From assembly GCA_035524895.1 (NCBI GenBank), contig DATLFI010000445.1, positions 1-9,894 of the forward strand: a stretch of 9,894 nucleotides of DNA, written 5' to 3'. The translations under genes were made by a program, and so were the position numbers. This document shows, piece after piece, positions 1 through 6,246 of the stretch. The notes below the pieces were generated by a model, which did not search any database, was not told where the DNA came from, and saw only the letters and a program-made list of their open reading frames with translations. This DNA is from DATLFI01 sp035524895. GTDB lineage: Bacteria > Acidobacteriota > Thermoanaerobaculia > Multivoradales > Multivoraceae. How positions within the stretch are numbered: position 1 is the stretch's first letter; every line of letters begins with the position of its first letter.

Positions 1-2
1 TC

Positions 3-1295
3 GACGGGCAGGACAAGTCGCCGAACGTCCTCGCGTACAACTTCTTCCCGGACGCGGGCGACATGGTGCTCGACACCTCGAACTCGACCTTTTACGCCAG
101 CACGACGAACGACTCGCGCGCAATGCGCAACGCCCTTGCGCACGAGCATGGTCACGGTCTGGGCATCTCCCATGTCTGCCCGGTGAACGACACCAAGCTC
201 ATGGAGCCCTACGTCAGCACCAGCTACGACGGGGTGCGAGAGGACGACGTGCTGGCGGGTCATCGCGGCTACGGCGACACGCTCGAGCCGCCGGCCGGAA
301 ACGACACGCTGGGCGTCGCGACGTTCCTGGGTGATCTTGGAGACAGCGGTGGGGCCGCGGTGCAGTGGGTAAGCGTGGACGGGCTCTCGGACGTGGACGT
401 GTACGCCTTCTCGGCCGCGGCCGGCGCCCTCGCCACTGTGACCGTCACGCCGACTGGGAGCACCTACCTCAGCGGGCCGCAGTACGACAACGGGTGGTGC
501 TCCGCCGGCAGCGAGATCGATACCAGGCGACAGAGCGACCTGACCCTCGAGCTGCTCGACCCCTCCGGCTCGAGCCTCGCCTACGTCGATGCTGGAGGAT
601 TGGGCGACGCCGAAAGTCTCACGGCTGTCGCGTTGCCTGAGGCCGGATCCTTCTTCGTCGTCGTCGAAGGGCACCACGACAAGGCTCAGATGTACCGGCT
701 CGAGATCACGCTGGAGCCAAGCCCCGTCGCGGTGCTGTCGCCCTTGCACACCGGATCGGACGACCCGGCACTGCAGGGAGCGTCGCTCTGGTACACGGTG
801 ACGATCAGCAACTCCGGGGGCGCGGCGAACCAGGTCGTTGCCACCACGACCCTGCCGGCCGGAGCCGAGTTTCTCGAGACCGTCGGTTGTGCCGAGGATC
901 CGATCGGTGTTTCGTCTTGCTCGCTCGGGACCATCGAAGCCGGCGACTCGAAGAGCTTCACCGCGCGCGTAGTGGTATTGGCCGGCGCTGGATTGTTGGA
1001 GACCAGCGTCGATGTCTCCTGGAACGGAGGGGGTCCGATCGGGCACGTGGAGGTGACCGAGGTCATTGCCGGGACTTGTGTCGTCGGCGATCTGATTCTC
1101 GACCAATCGGACAACGGCAGCGCGACCGCCTTCCTGAGTGAGGGTTCGATCGAAGCTCGCGACGGTTTTGTCGTAGGGGACAGCGAGTCGACGCGCCTGG
1201 TCGCGGCCAAAACGATCGTCTTCGCCTCGGGCTTCTCGGTCGGCTCTGGCGGTAGTCTGCGCGCTCGCACGGACAACGCAGTCCGCTGCCAGTGA
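3..1295 (+). CDS. Secreted matrixin-like zinc metalloprotease, 3' part (5' end outside window)
   Basis: The reading frame is open to the left edge, and the 20 residues before the first ATG (63) read like the matrixin strand ahead of the active site (LAYNFFP, then GDMVLD), so the true start lies upstream. Counting from the ATG at 63: zinc motif HEHGHGLGISH at residues 27-37 (HExxHxxGxxH, three His ligands and a catalytic Glu), Met-turn KLMEPY at 45-50, and the catalytic-domain end DDVLAGHRGYGD at 61-72. Then come a probable pre-peptidase C-terminal (PPC) beta domain at about 80-218, a DUF11-like beta-sandwich at about 221-335, and a tail at 338-410 with short repeated strands (ARDGFVVG, ASGFSVGSGGSLRA) resembling the '3-coathanger stack' found at C-termini of secreted proteins. 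The family hydrolyses peptide bonds outside the cell; the substrate is unknown. Protease class is confident; the domain names after the catalytic part are by pattern. Confidence 0.85.
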   Translation, partial: DGQDKSPNVLAYNFFPDAGDMVLDTSNSTFYASTTNDSRAMRNALAHEHGHGLGISHVCPVNDTKLMEPYVSTSYDGVREDDVLAGHRGYGDTLEPPAGNDTLGVATFLGDLGDSGGAAVQWVSVDGLSDVDVYAFSAAAGALATVTVTPTGSTYLSGPQYDNGWCSAGSEIDTRRQSDLTLELLDPSGSSLAYVDAGGLGDAESLTAVALPEAGSFFVVVEGHHDKAQMYRLEITLEPSPVAVLSPLHTGSDDPALQGASLWYTVTISNSGGAANQVVATTTLPAGAEFLETVGCAEDPIGVSSCSLGTIEAGDSKSFTARVVVLAGAGLLETSVDVSWNGGGPIGHVEVTEVIAGTCVVGDLILDQSDNGSATAFLSEGSIEARDGFVVGDSESTRLVAAKTIVFASGFSVGSGGSLRARTDNAVRCQ

Positions 1296-1376
1296 GACGG
1301 TTGTTCGTGGCGGTCGAGCCGGACACTCCCGCCGGCGCGGTGCCGTCCGTCCCCTCTTAGGGGCGACACCGGCCTT

Positions 1377-1437
1377 TGGCGCGGACGCTCTCGTAGGACT
1401 GGCGCGGACGCCCTCATAGGACTGGCGCGGACGCTAG
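1377..1437. repeat. 23-bp tandem repeat, about 2.6 copies
   Basis: Copies lie at 1377-1399 and 1400-1422, with a partial third at 1423-1437. Each begins TGGCGCGGACGC. The two full copies differ at only two positions (13: T/C; 17: G/A), and the third breaks off after 13 matching bases. There are no spacers between copies, so it is not CRISPR. It is intergenic and is probably a small minisatellite made by replication slippage. Confidence 0.85.
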
Positions 1438-1512
1438 TTTCTTCAGCGGCGCTGCCGTTGCGGATCGTCAACCACCTGCGCTGGCCAGGAGACGGCCGGA
1501 GCTGAACGCAAG

Positions 1513-1544
1513 AGCGGCCGCCGGCGAGAGAGCCGGCGGCCGCT
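1513..1544 (-). terminator. Strong GC hairpin, probable terminator of the DUF2911 gene
   Basis: A perfect 13-bp inverted repeat: arms 1513-1525 (core GCGGCCGCCGGC) and 1532-1544 (GCCGGCGGCCGC), with a 6-base loop at 1526-1531. It starts 21 bp past the DUF2911 stop in that gene's direction. The following minus-strand sequence (CTCTTGCGTTC) is only weakly T-rich, so intrinsic termination is likely but not certain. The hairpin could also protect the 3' end or act for both convergent genes. Confidence 0.65.
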
Positions 1545-1565
1545 GGAATTCCAACGTATCGCGGC

Positions 1566-2225
1566 CTACTTGGCGACCTGGAAGGGCACCGTAGCGGTCG
1601 TGCGATCCCACCACAGCGCCAAGGTTCCGCCGTCGGCTGTGACGTCGGTGAACCCGAAAGTGAGCTGGTCCACGGGAATCGGGATCTCCATCACCGTCAT
1701 CTCGGCACGCACCACGTCCTTGTCGGGTGTGTACCCGTAGGAGCCCCACAGAGCATCCTTGGAGTTCGGGTCGTAGCGCTCCTGAGCAGCCCAGCTCGAG
1801 AGGATGAGGGTCCACTTCTGGGGGCTCGAGAGCTCGAGGAACAGGCTGTAGGCGCCCGCGGGCAGTCGGCGGTCGCCGAACATCAGATCGACCTCGGTCG
1901 TGAAACGCGTCGACTGGTTCGCGCCCGCGCGCCACACCGGGGCGCCCGCAGCGACCTTCTTGCCGTACTCGTCGCCAGCTCCGAACACGCCCCGGCGCTG
2001 GCGGAGGATCGGCCGGCCATACTCGATCTCGATCCACTTGCCACCCTGGTACTGCTCCCGACCGCGCTCGTCGGCGGCCCAGGAGCCTCCTACCTGTGTC
2101 GCTGCCTGACCGCGAGGGCTGGCAGGCCGCCCACCTTGGGCGAGCAGTTCCTCGGCAAGAGCGAGCGTCATGATCGCGGTCGCGGATAGCGCTAGCGTCG
2201 CTGTGCGAATAGCTGTGAGCTTCAT
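1566..2225 (-). CDS. DUF2911 domain exported protein
   Basis: A 219-aa protein. Residues 1-29 look like a Sec signal peptide (basic start MKLTAIR, hydrophobic LALSATAIMTLALA, possible cleavage after LLA). The rest fits DUF2911: IEIEYGRPILRQRRGVFG at 65-82, VWRAGANQSTRF at 97-108, a GDRRLPAGAYSLF stretch at 117-129, KWTLIL at 137-142, and the closing LALWWDRTTATVPF at 202-215. The family is a small beta-rich domain of unknown function, common in Bacteroidota, Acidobacteriota and Gemmatimonadota and usually exported. The ATG is preceded by GGGAG at 5-base spacing, supporting this start. The gene appears to be a single unit with its own promoter region at 2226-2351 and a hairpin after the stop. 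Family assignment is confident; biochemical role is unknown. Confidence 0.88.
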   Translation of the reverse strand: MKLTAIRTATLALSATAIMTLALAEELLAQGGRPASPRGQAATQVGGSWAADERGREQYQGGKWIEIEYGRPILRQRRGVFGAGDEYGKKVAAGAPVWRAGANQSTRFTTEVDLMFGDRRLPAGAYSLFLELSSPQKWTLILSSWAAQERYDPNSKDALWGSYGYTPDKDVVRAEMTVMEIPIPVDQLTFGFTDVTADGGTLALWWDRTTATVPFQVAK

Positions 2226-2314
2226 CGGAACTCCCGGAGGTTGCTGTAGTCGTGGTCGTGGCGATCGAGGAGTGGGACTACACGGGCGGTCGAGGATGTC
2301 TACCGCGATCTCGG

Positions 2315-2320
2315 ATTATC
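2315..2320 (-). promoter_or_regulatory. Candidate -10 element of the DUF2911 gene
   Basis: Minus-strand GATAAT matches the sigma-70 -10 consensus at 5 of 6 positions and is the only AT-rich hexamer in the 126-bp gap. No good -35 is present at 16-18 bp; the nearest candidates (TCTGAA, CTGAAC) lie 14-15 bp away, inside a 15-bp tandem duplication. The predicted leader is about 80 nt. Confidence 0.35.
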
Positions 2321-2331
2321 TCACGAGCGCC

Positions 2332-2360
2332 GAGGTTCAGAGACCTGAGGTTCAGAGACC
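2332..2360. repeat. 15-bp tandem duplication across the transporter stop codon
   Basis: GAGGTTCAGAGACCT (2332-2346) is followed directly by GAGGTTCAGAGACC (2347-2360), identical over 14 bases. The second copy contains the transporter gene's TGA stop (2352-2354), so the last codons and the stop have been duplicated downstream of the gene. The first copy falls in the DUF2911 promoter region. Confidence 0.85.
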
Positions 2361-3080
2361 GAGGAAGAGCACGCCGATCGCGGACAAGCTGATCAGCGCG
2401 CCAGCGATGCCGTGGCTCCAGCGCTCGAGGCGCGGCAGCCGAGGCTCGAAGCGAGCCATTCCCAGCCAGGCGACCGCCGTGGCTGCGAGCATGGTGACCA
2501 GCGTGACCACGCCGAACACGGCGGCGACCACGAGCGCGTGCGTCACGCCGCCGCGGGCGGCCGGGAACATCAAGATCGGGATCAAGGGCTCGCAGGGGCC
2601 GAGCAGGAAGATCGAGAACAGCATCCAGCTCGACACGTCCATCTCGAGCCTTCCGGTCGTCGGATGAGCGTGCAGATGATCCTCTTGATGCGAGTGCTGG
2701 TGCGCATGGATCGTGCCGTCGGCATGGGCGTGCACGTGGCTGTGCTCGACCCGGCGTGCCGCACGGCGCAGACCCCAGGCGGTGTAGCAGAGCCCGAACG
2801 CCAGCAGTGCCCACGCCGCCAGGTCGCCACGCCAGCTCTCGATGCCCTCGAGCCGGGCCACCGAGATGCCAACGACGATGCCGATCACTCCGAGGAGCAG
2901 GGAGGAGAGCACGTGGCCGGTGCCGCACAGCGTGACCACCGCCATCGTCTTCCCGAACGACCACCGGCCGGCGCGAGCCGTCACCGCCAAGGGAAGGTAG
3001 TGATCGGGACCGAGCAGGGTGTGCGTGAACGCGATGGCTGCCGCGAGACCCGCGAGCCAGGAGAGCGAGGAGGGTTCCAA
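2352..3080 (-). CDS. Membrane protein with His-rich loop, TauE/SafE- or NicO/UreH-like putative metal transporter
   Basis: A 242-aa polytopic membrane protein with about six hydrophobic segments (roughly 8-32, 45-75, 85-103, 150-175, 180-206, 224-242). Segment 1 has HTLLGPDH (residues 20-27), a His-x5-Asp-His motif like the signature that binds Ni/Co in NicO/UreH proteins, and segment 2 has CGTGHVLSS (52-60). A cytosolic or periplasmic loop at 113-139 carries 11 histidines in 27 residues, mostly alternating (HSHVHAH, HAHQHSHQ, DHLHAH), as in RcnA and other Ni, Co or Zn exporters. GPCEPLIPIL (161-170) is the second conserved half. The start is a TTG at 3080: an in-frame TGA lies 15 bp upstream (3096-3098) and the first segment begins at once, though no clear Shine-Dalgarno precedes it. 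Divalent metal efflux or uptake (Ni/Co) is the best guess. Substrate and direction are not determinable here. Confidence 0.75.
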   Translation of the reverse strand: MEPSSLSWLAGLAAAIAFTHTLLGPDHYLPLAVTARAGRWSFGKTMAVVTLCGTGHVLSSLLLGVIGIVVGISVARLEGIESWRGDLAAWALLAFGLCYTAWGLRRAARRVEHSHVHAHADGTIHAHQHSHQEDHLHAHPTTGRLEMDVSSWMLFSIFLLGPCEPLIPILMFPAARGGVTHALVVAAVFGVVTLVTMLAATAVAWLGMARFEPRLPRLERWSHGIAGALISLSAIGVLFLGL

Positions 3081-3124
3081 TGGGTTCGGGGAGCTTCAGG
3101 AGAAAAGGCGTCGCCGACGGCGGC

Positions 3125-3130
3125 ATTGTA
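3125..3130 (-). promoter_or_regulatory. Candidate -10 element of the transporter gene
   Basis: Minus-strand TACAAT matches the sigma-70 -10 consensus at 5 of 6 positions and lies about 45 bp before the TTG start, giving a leader of roughly 38 nt. No good -35 is visible at the right distance. The palindrome GCCG-A-CGGC lies just downstream, near the presumed start of transcription, and could be an operator, but it is short and the region is GC-rich. Confidence 0.35.
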
Positions 3131-3178
3131 GCCTCGAGAGATGACCAGTACGAACGTGCGTCTCGGTTGGCGCCTTCG

Positions 3179-3208
3179 TTGACAGGCATCGACACCGATT
3201 CTTAGACT
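3179..3208 (+). promoter_or_regulatory. Candidate promoter of the ribH-nusB gene run
   Basis: A consensus -35 TTGACA (3179-3184), an 18-bp spacer and the -10 TAGACT (3203-3208, 4 of 6 to TATAAT). It is the best promoter-like match on this strand before ribH. Transcription would start near 3215, leaving a leader of about 165 nt. The same TTG-N18-TANNCT layout recurs before rpsT and pal. Confidence 0.5.
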
Positions 3209-3381
3209 CGCCGTTTGTCGGTGGAAGCGGCGCAACGAGACAGAGGCGATAGTCTCGGCCAGCGAGTGCGCGTGTGAGTGCGAGACTCGGCTCGTCGAAG
3301 CCCCAAGGCGGCGACCTCGGCAGACACGAGCGACTCAGAAGCCCGAGCGCCAGGCGCGCTCTTCTCGCGTGGGTGTGAACC

Positions 3382-3879
3382 TTGAGCGGATTGCGTCAAG
3401 AGCGTCAAGAGCCTCGAGAGCCTGTCGAGCTGGACGCCTCCGGTTGGCGATGCGCGATCGTGGCGGCTCGCTACCACGACGATCTGGTGATGCGCTTGGT
3501 CGAGGGCGCGAGGGAATGCTTCGAACAGCATGGCGTCGCAGCGGCGGACGTGGAGCTACTGCGTGTTCCGGGAGCATGGGAGCTGCCTCTGGCCCTGCAG
3601 CGACTCGCCAACTCTGATGCGTGGGACGTGCTGGTGGCACTCGGCGTGGTGATTCGCGGGGAGACTCCCCATTTCGACTACGTCTGCCGGGAGAGCTCGG
3701 CTGGCATCGCTCGTATCAGTCTCGACCACGGTGTCCCGATCGGTTTCGGGGTGCTGACCTGCGACGACACCGAGCAGGCCTCGGCAAGGTCGGGCGGGAA
3801 GGCAGGCAACAAGGGCTGGGAAGCGGCCATGGCGGCGCTGGAGATGGCGCAACTGCTGCGCAGGATCGGCTCGCCATGA
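3382..3879 (+). CDS. ribH: 6,7-dimethyl-8-ribityllumazine synthase
   Basis: A 165-aa enzyme of riboflavin synthesis. It condenses 5-amino-6-ribitylamino-uracil with 3,4-dihydroxy-2-butanone 4-phosphate to give lumazine, the substrate of riboflavin synthase. It is cytosolic and usually forms pentamers or 60-mers. Signatures: AIVAARYHDDLV at 25-36, RVPGAWELPLA at 61-71, GVVIRGETPHFDYV at 88-101 with the catalytic His at 97, GVPIGFGVLTCDDTEQA at 117-133, and KAGNKGWEAAMAALEM at 140-155. Length is close to the family's usual 150-160 residues. No ATG is available: the first in-frame start after the upstream TGA (3376-3378) is TTG 3382, and TTG 3391 is an alternative. Residues 5-16 come from a 9-bp repeat and are probably dispensable. 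nusB overlaps its stop by ATGA, as in many ribH-nusB operons. Confidence 0.95.
   Translation: MSGLRQERQEPREPVELDASGWRCAIVAARYHDDLVMRLVEGARECFEQHGVAAADVELLRVPGAWELPLALQRLANSDAWDVLVALGVVIRGETPHFDYVCRESSAGIARISLDHGVPIGFGVLTCDDTEQASARSGGKAGNKGWEAAMAALEMAQLLRRIGSP
3394..3429 (+). repeat. 9-bp in-frame repeat at the ribH 5' end
   Basis: Four 9-base units: CGTCAAGAG twice (3394-3402, 3403-3411), then diverged CCTCGAGAG (3412-3420) and CCTGTCGAG (3421-3429). They encode RQE, RQE, PRE, PVE ahead of the conserved RibH fold. The repeat keeps frame and only lengthens the flexible N-terminus. Confidence 0.8.
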
Positions 3880-4457
3880 GCGCCACGAGGTCGAAAGGAG
3901 GTGGCGGAGCCGCAGCACCGCACGAAGGTCGCGACGGCCAGATCGGAGTGAACCCGAGCCGCGGGCGGAGGGGCCACCCGCCGCCGACCACCGGCAAGCG
4001 CCGTCAAGCGCGCGAGATGGCGCTCCAGATGCTGTACCAGTGGGAGTTGGGCGGCAGCGCGCTGCCGGAGATCTTCCGTTCGTTCGATGTGCACTTGTTC
4101 GGGGCCGAGACGGCATCGCGCTCCACTGGCAAGGACATGGAGGCCGCCTTCGGCCAGGCGCGTGGTCTGGTGGAGGGAACCGTCGAGGAGGTGGCTTCGA
4201 TCGACGAGCTGATCGCGAGCCAGGCCCAGAATTGGCGGCTGGAGCGCATGCCGGTCGTGGATCGCAACATCCTCAGGCTGGCCGCCTTCCAGCTCCTGCG
4301 CGAGCCCGACGTGCCGGCTGTGGTGGTGATCGACGAGGCTATCGAGCTGGCGAAGAAGTTCGGCACCGAACGCTCCAGTGCGTTCGTCAACGGCCTGCTC
4401 GACGGTCTGCTCAAACGCCTGAGGGCCGGAGAGCCGAGCATGTCGGAGCGTCGCTGA
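3876..4457 (+). CDS. nusB: Transcription antitermination factor NusB
   Basis: A 193-aa RNA-binding protein that, with NusE (S10), loads on boxA RNA and helps RNA polymerase read through rRNA operons; it acts in the cytosol. The NusB fold covers about residues 42-182: RQAREMALQMLYQWE at 43-57, the helix region 97-120 ending QNW, RLERMPVVDRNILRLAAFQL at 121-140, VPAVVVIDEAIELAKKFGTE at 146-165, and SSAFVNGLLDGLL at 167-179. The start ATG (3876) overlaps the ribH TGA as ATGA, so translation is probably coupled. Odd point: residues 1-41 are a Gly/Pro/Arg-rich extension absent from typical 130-150 aa NusB proteins. It includes a full anti-Shine-Dalgarno match at 3894-3903. A shorter form could start at GTG 3948. 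Confidence 0.95.
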   Translation: MSATRSKGGGGAAAPHEGRDGQIGVNPSRGRRGHPPPTTGKRRQAREMALQMLYQWELGGSALPEIFRSFDVHLFGAETASRSTGKDMEAAFGQARGLVEGTVEEVASIDELIASQAQNWRLERMPVVDRNILRLAAFQLLREPDVPAVVVIDEAIELAKKFGTERSSAFVNGLLDGLLKRLRAGEPSMSERR

Positions 4458-4459
4458 CC

Positions 4460-5548
4460 GTGCAGGCACCGCCAGGAGTCGCGTCTCGTGTCGGGAAGCC
4501 CGCCAGCGGATTGGCTGCGCTGGCCGTCGTCGGCAGTTTCCTGGTGGCAGGACCAATCCACAGCGACACTGCGGCTCGTGCGGTCGAGGGTATCGACCGC
4601 GCGGTTGCGGTCCTACCCGGTGAGGCGCGGGCGGAGAGCTACCGGAACGAGGGCTACCGCCTGCGGCGGGTGGGCGACTCCTTCGAGGTGGTGTCGAACC
4701 TCGCGCCCATCGAGAGCTCGGCGCCATTCCACCAGCCGAAAGGCATCGGCGCGGACGCCGTGGAGCGACTAGCGCGGCAGCTGGCGCGTGGCTCTCGAGA
4801 TCAGTACGAGGCGGTGTCGCGGATCCTGGGGTGGGTCGCTCGCAGCATCCGCTACGAGCTCGATCGGGATGCGTCGCAGACCGCCGAGGCCGTTCTGGCG
4901 CGCGGCCGCGGCTACTGCACCGGCGTCGCGCGGCTGACGGTGGCGCTGCTGCGCGGGGTAGGGCTGGAGGCGCGCGAGGTCGCCGGCTTCGTGGTCGACG
5001 ACGACCTCGACTGGGGCGTGTCGGGGGATGGCCGCGAGGGGTCGGGCTACCACCGTTGGATCGAGGTGCGCTATCCCGACCGAGGCTGGGTCTTCAGCGA
5101 CCCGCTGCGGTTTCACCACTTCGTGCCCGCGAGCTACGTGCGGCTCGCCAGTGAAGTGCTCGACCTGTCGCCGGGCGATCCAGCAGGCGCCGGTCGCTCT
5201 CTGGCTCGCGAACGCCGGGTGGAAATAGTGGACACTCACGCCTTGGCGCCGTCACCAATCCTCGCGCGGCGGAACCGCCCCCGCCAGGTCGCGTCGACCC
5301 TGCGGGTCGTGGTCGAGCCGGCGGCATCGGTGGAGGGCGTCGTCTGGCTCGAGGGAGTGGGACGGGTGTGGACCCAGCCTCTGGTGTACGGCGAGGGGAC
5401 CTTCGTCGGTCTCGCGGCAGGGGAGTACGAGCTGCGGGTCGAGACCACGGGCGGCGGACGACTGGTGCGGCAGTTACGAATGGCAGCCCCCGTGCGCTCG
5501 GTGGTAAGCCTCCAAGCTCCCGCAGTGCCGGTCGCGGCAGGTCGCTGA
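4460..5548 (+). CDS. Exported transglutaminase-like (papain-fold) protein
   Basis: A 362-aa protein starting at GTG 4460, two bases after the nusB stop, with GGAG 11 bases upstream. The reading frame extends far upstream, but that part is a nusB shadow. Residues 17-31 (hydrophobic, ending LVAGP) look like a signal peptide or N-terminal anchor. The transglutaminase-like core is about 95-220. It has helix YEAVSRILGWVARSIRYEL (116-134) and all three catalytic positions: Cys153 in GRGYCTGVARL, His198 in GYHRWIEVRY, and Asp214 in WVFSDPLRF. Residues 278-355 look like a small beta-sandwich (VVVEPAASVEGVVWLEG, then a GEYELRVETTGGG hairpin). The family includes proteases, peptidoglycan-modifying and cross-linking enzymes; with an intact triad this is probably an active envelope peptidase or transferase. 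The substrate is not known. Position between nusB and lptE suggests co-transcription. Confidence 0.8.
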   Translation: MQAPPGVASRVGKPASGLAALAVVGSFLVAGPIHSDTAARAVEGIDRAVAVLPGEARAESYRNEGYRLRRVGDSFEVVSNLAPIESSAPFHQPKGIGADAVERLARQLARGSRDQYEAVSRILGWVARSIRYELDRDASQTAEAVLARGRGYCTGVARLTVALLRGVGLEAREVAGFVVDDDLDWGVSGDGREGSGYHRWIEVRYPDRGWVFSDPLRFHHFVPASYVRLASEVLDLSPGDPAGAGRSLARERRVEIVDTHALAPSPILARRNRPRQVASTLRVVVEPAASVEGVVWLEGVGRVWTQPLVYGEGTFVGLAAGEYELRVETTGGGRLVRQLRMAAPVRSVVSLQAPAVPVAAGR

Positions 5549-5649
5549 TCGGGAAGGCGTCGCTGCTACCATCTTCCAGAGGGCCCGGCCCTGAACCAAG
5601 GGGACGGGTCAAGGTCCCGCAAGAGACATCGCCTGGAAAGGATCTGCTG

Positions 5650-6219
5650 TTGCGAGCAGGGCGTTTCGAGGGGCTCCGACCCCACTCCGCGAGGGCGTTG
5701 CGCCGTGCTGGCCTGGCAGCTGCCCTTCTGGGTCTAGGGCTGTTGGGGTGGGGTTGCGGCTACGCGCTCGTCGGTCGCGGTTCGAACGTGCCGGATGACA
5801 TCCGGACCGTGTACCTCTCTCCCTTCGAGAACCTCACGCAACGCGCCCAGATCGAGCAGTTCATCACCCAGTCGATTGCGGACGAGCTGCTGACCAGGAG
5901 GCGGTTCAGCCTGGTCGGCGGCGAGACCGAGGCCGACGCGGTGCTGAGCGGCAGTGTGGTGGCGTATCGCGCGACGCCGCTGACGTTCGACGCGCAGGGG
6001 CGCGCCGACGAGTACGAGGTGGCGGTGACGGCGAGGGTGCTGTTCCGGCGGGCAGGATCGGAAGACGCGTTGTGGGCCAACGAGAGCTACGTGTTCAAGG
6101 AGAACTACGAGCTCCAAGGCTCCGAAGAAGACTTCTTCGATCGCGAGAACATCGCGCTCGAGGAAACCGCGCGCCGATTTGCCGAGACCATGGTCTCCGA
6201 TCTCCTCGAAGGCTTCTGA
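5650..6219 (+). CDS. lptE: LPS-assembly lipoprotein LptE
   Basis: A 189-aa outer-membrane lipoprotein that plugs the LptD barrel and helps insert LPS in the outer leaflet. The N-terminus has basic residues, a hydrophobic run GLAAALLGLGLLGWG (21-35), and Cys36 as the probable lipidation site. The lipobox (G-W-G-C) is imperfect because of Trp at -2. The mature part follows the family: CGYALVGRGS at 36-45, VYLSPFENLTQRAQIEQFIT (56-75), ADAVLSGSVVAY at 100-111, LTFDAQGRADEYEVAVT at 115-131, then RFAETMVSDLLEGF at the end. TTG 5650 is chosen as start because AAGGA lies 7 bases before it; TTG 5698 would also leave a signal sequence. In many Gram-negative genomes lptE is next to leuS and holA; here it follows a transglutaminase gene and faces rpsT. 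Confidence 0.82.
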   Translation: MRAGRFEGLRPHSARALRRAGLAAALLGLGLLGWGCGYALVGRGSNVPDDIRTVYLSPFENLTQRAQIEQFITQSIADELLTRRRFSLVGGETEADAVLSGSVVAYRATPLTFDAQGRADEYEVAVTARVLFRRAGSEDALWANESYVFKENYELQGSEEDFFDRENIALEETARRFAETMVSDLLEGF

Positions 6220-6240
6220 GGGCTTCGAGGCTTTCGAGGA
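6204..6240. terminator. Hairpin/direct repeats between convergent lptE and rpsT
   Basis: CCTCGAAG (6204-6211, last codons of lptE) pairs with CTTCGAGG (6223-6230) across an 11-base loop that holds the stop. A shifted version TCCTCGAA (6203-6210) pairs with TTCGAGGA (6233-6240), because GGCTTCGAG is nearly duplicated. The gap between the two genes is only 27 bp, so this may end transcripts from either side. There is no T-tract, so the call is weak. Confidence 0.3.
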
Positions 6241-6246
6241 CCCCCG

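Larger units (their letters stand above)
1296..1565. other. Convergent intergenic region
   Basis: This 270-bp gap separates the 3' ends of the metalloprotease and the DUF2911 gene. I see no convincing ORF. It holds a small hairpin at 1351-1363 (CCCCT, loop CTT, AGGGG) about 55 bp past the protease stop, which might help end that transcript but has no T-tract. It also holds a 23-bp tandem repeat (1377-1437) and a strong GC hairpin next to the DUF2911 stop (1513-1544). Confidence 0.6.
3081..3381. other. Divergent promoter region and long ribH leader
   Basis: About 300 bp between the divergent transporter and ribH genes with no convincing coding sequence. It holds candidate promoters on both strands (entries at 3125-3130 and 3179-3208) and then about 165 bp of transcribed leader before ribH. 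The leader has an inverted repeat AGTCTCG (3251-3257) / CGAGACT (3281-3287) and a second GCTCGT (3290-3295) / ACGAGC (3326-3331). I looked for the conserved FMN (RFN) riboswitch segments and do not see them. Confidence 0.5.

Noticed and set aside
1377..1437. Possible CRISPR array
   Set aside because: Copies are directly adjacent with no spacers and only 2.6 units; no cas genes nearby.
2278..3195. 305-codon frame on the minus strand overlapping the transporter
   Set aside because: Arginine- and proline-rich shadow; the frame at 2352-3080 has the membrane segments and conserved motifs.
3209..3381. FMN riboswitch before ribH
   Set aside because: The conserved RFN segments could not be found by eye; only generic inverted repeats are present.
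4040..4459. Upstream extension of the transglutaminase frame over nusB
   Set aside because: This part is the +2 frame of nusB, with shadow composition; GTG 4460 puts the signal sequence at the N-terminus.
3678..4727. 349-codon minus-strand frame opposite ribH and nusB
   Set aside because: Antisense to two certain genes, with no recognisable domains.
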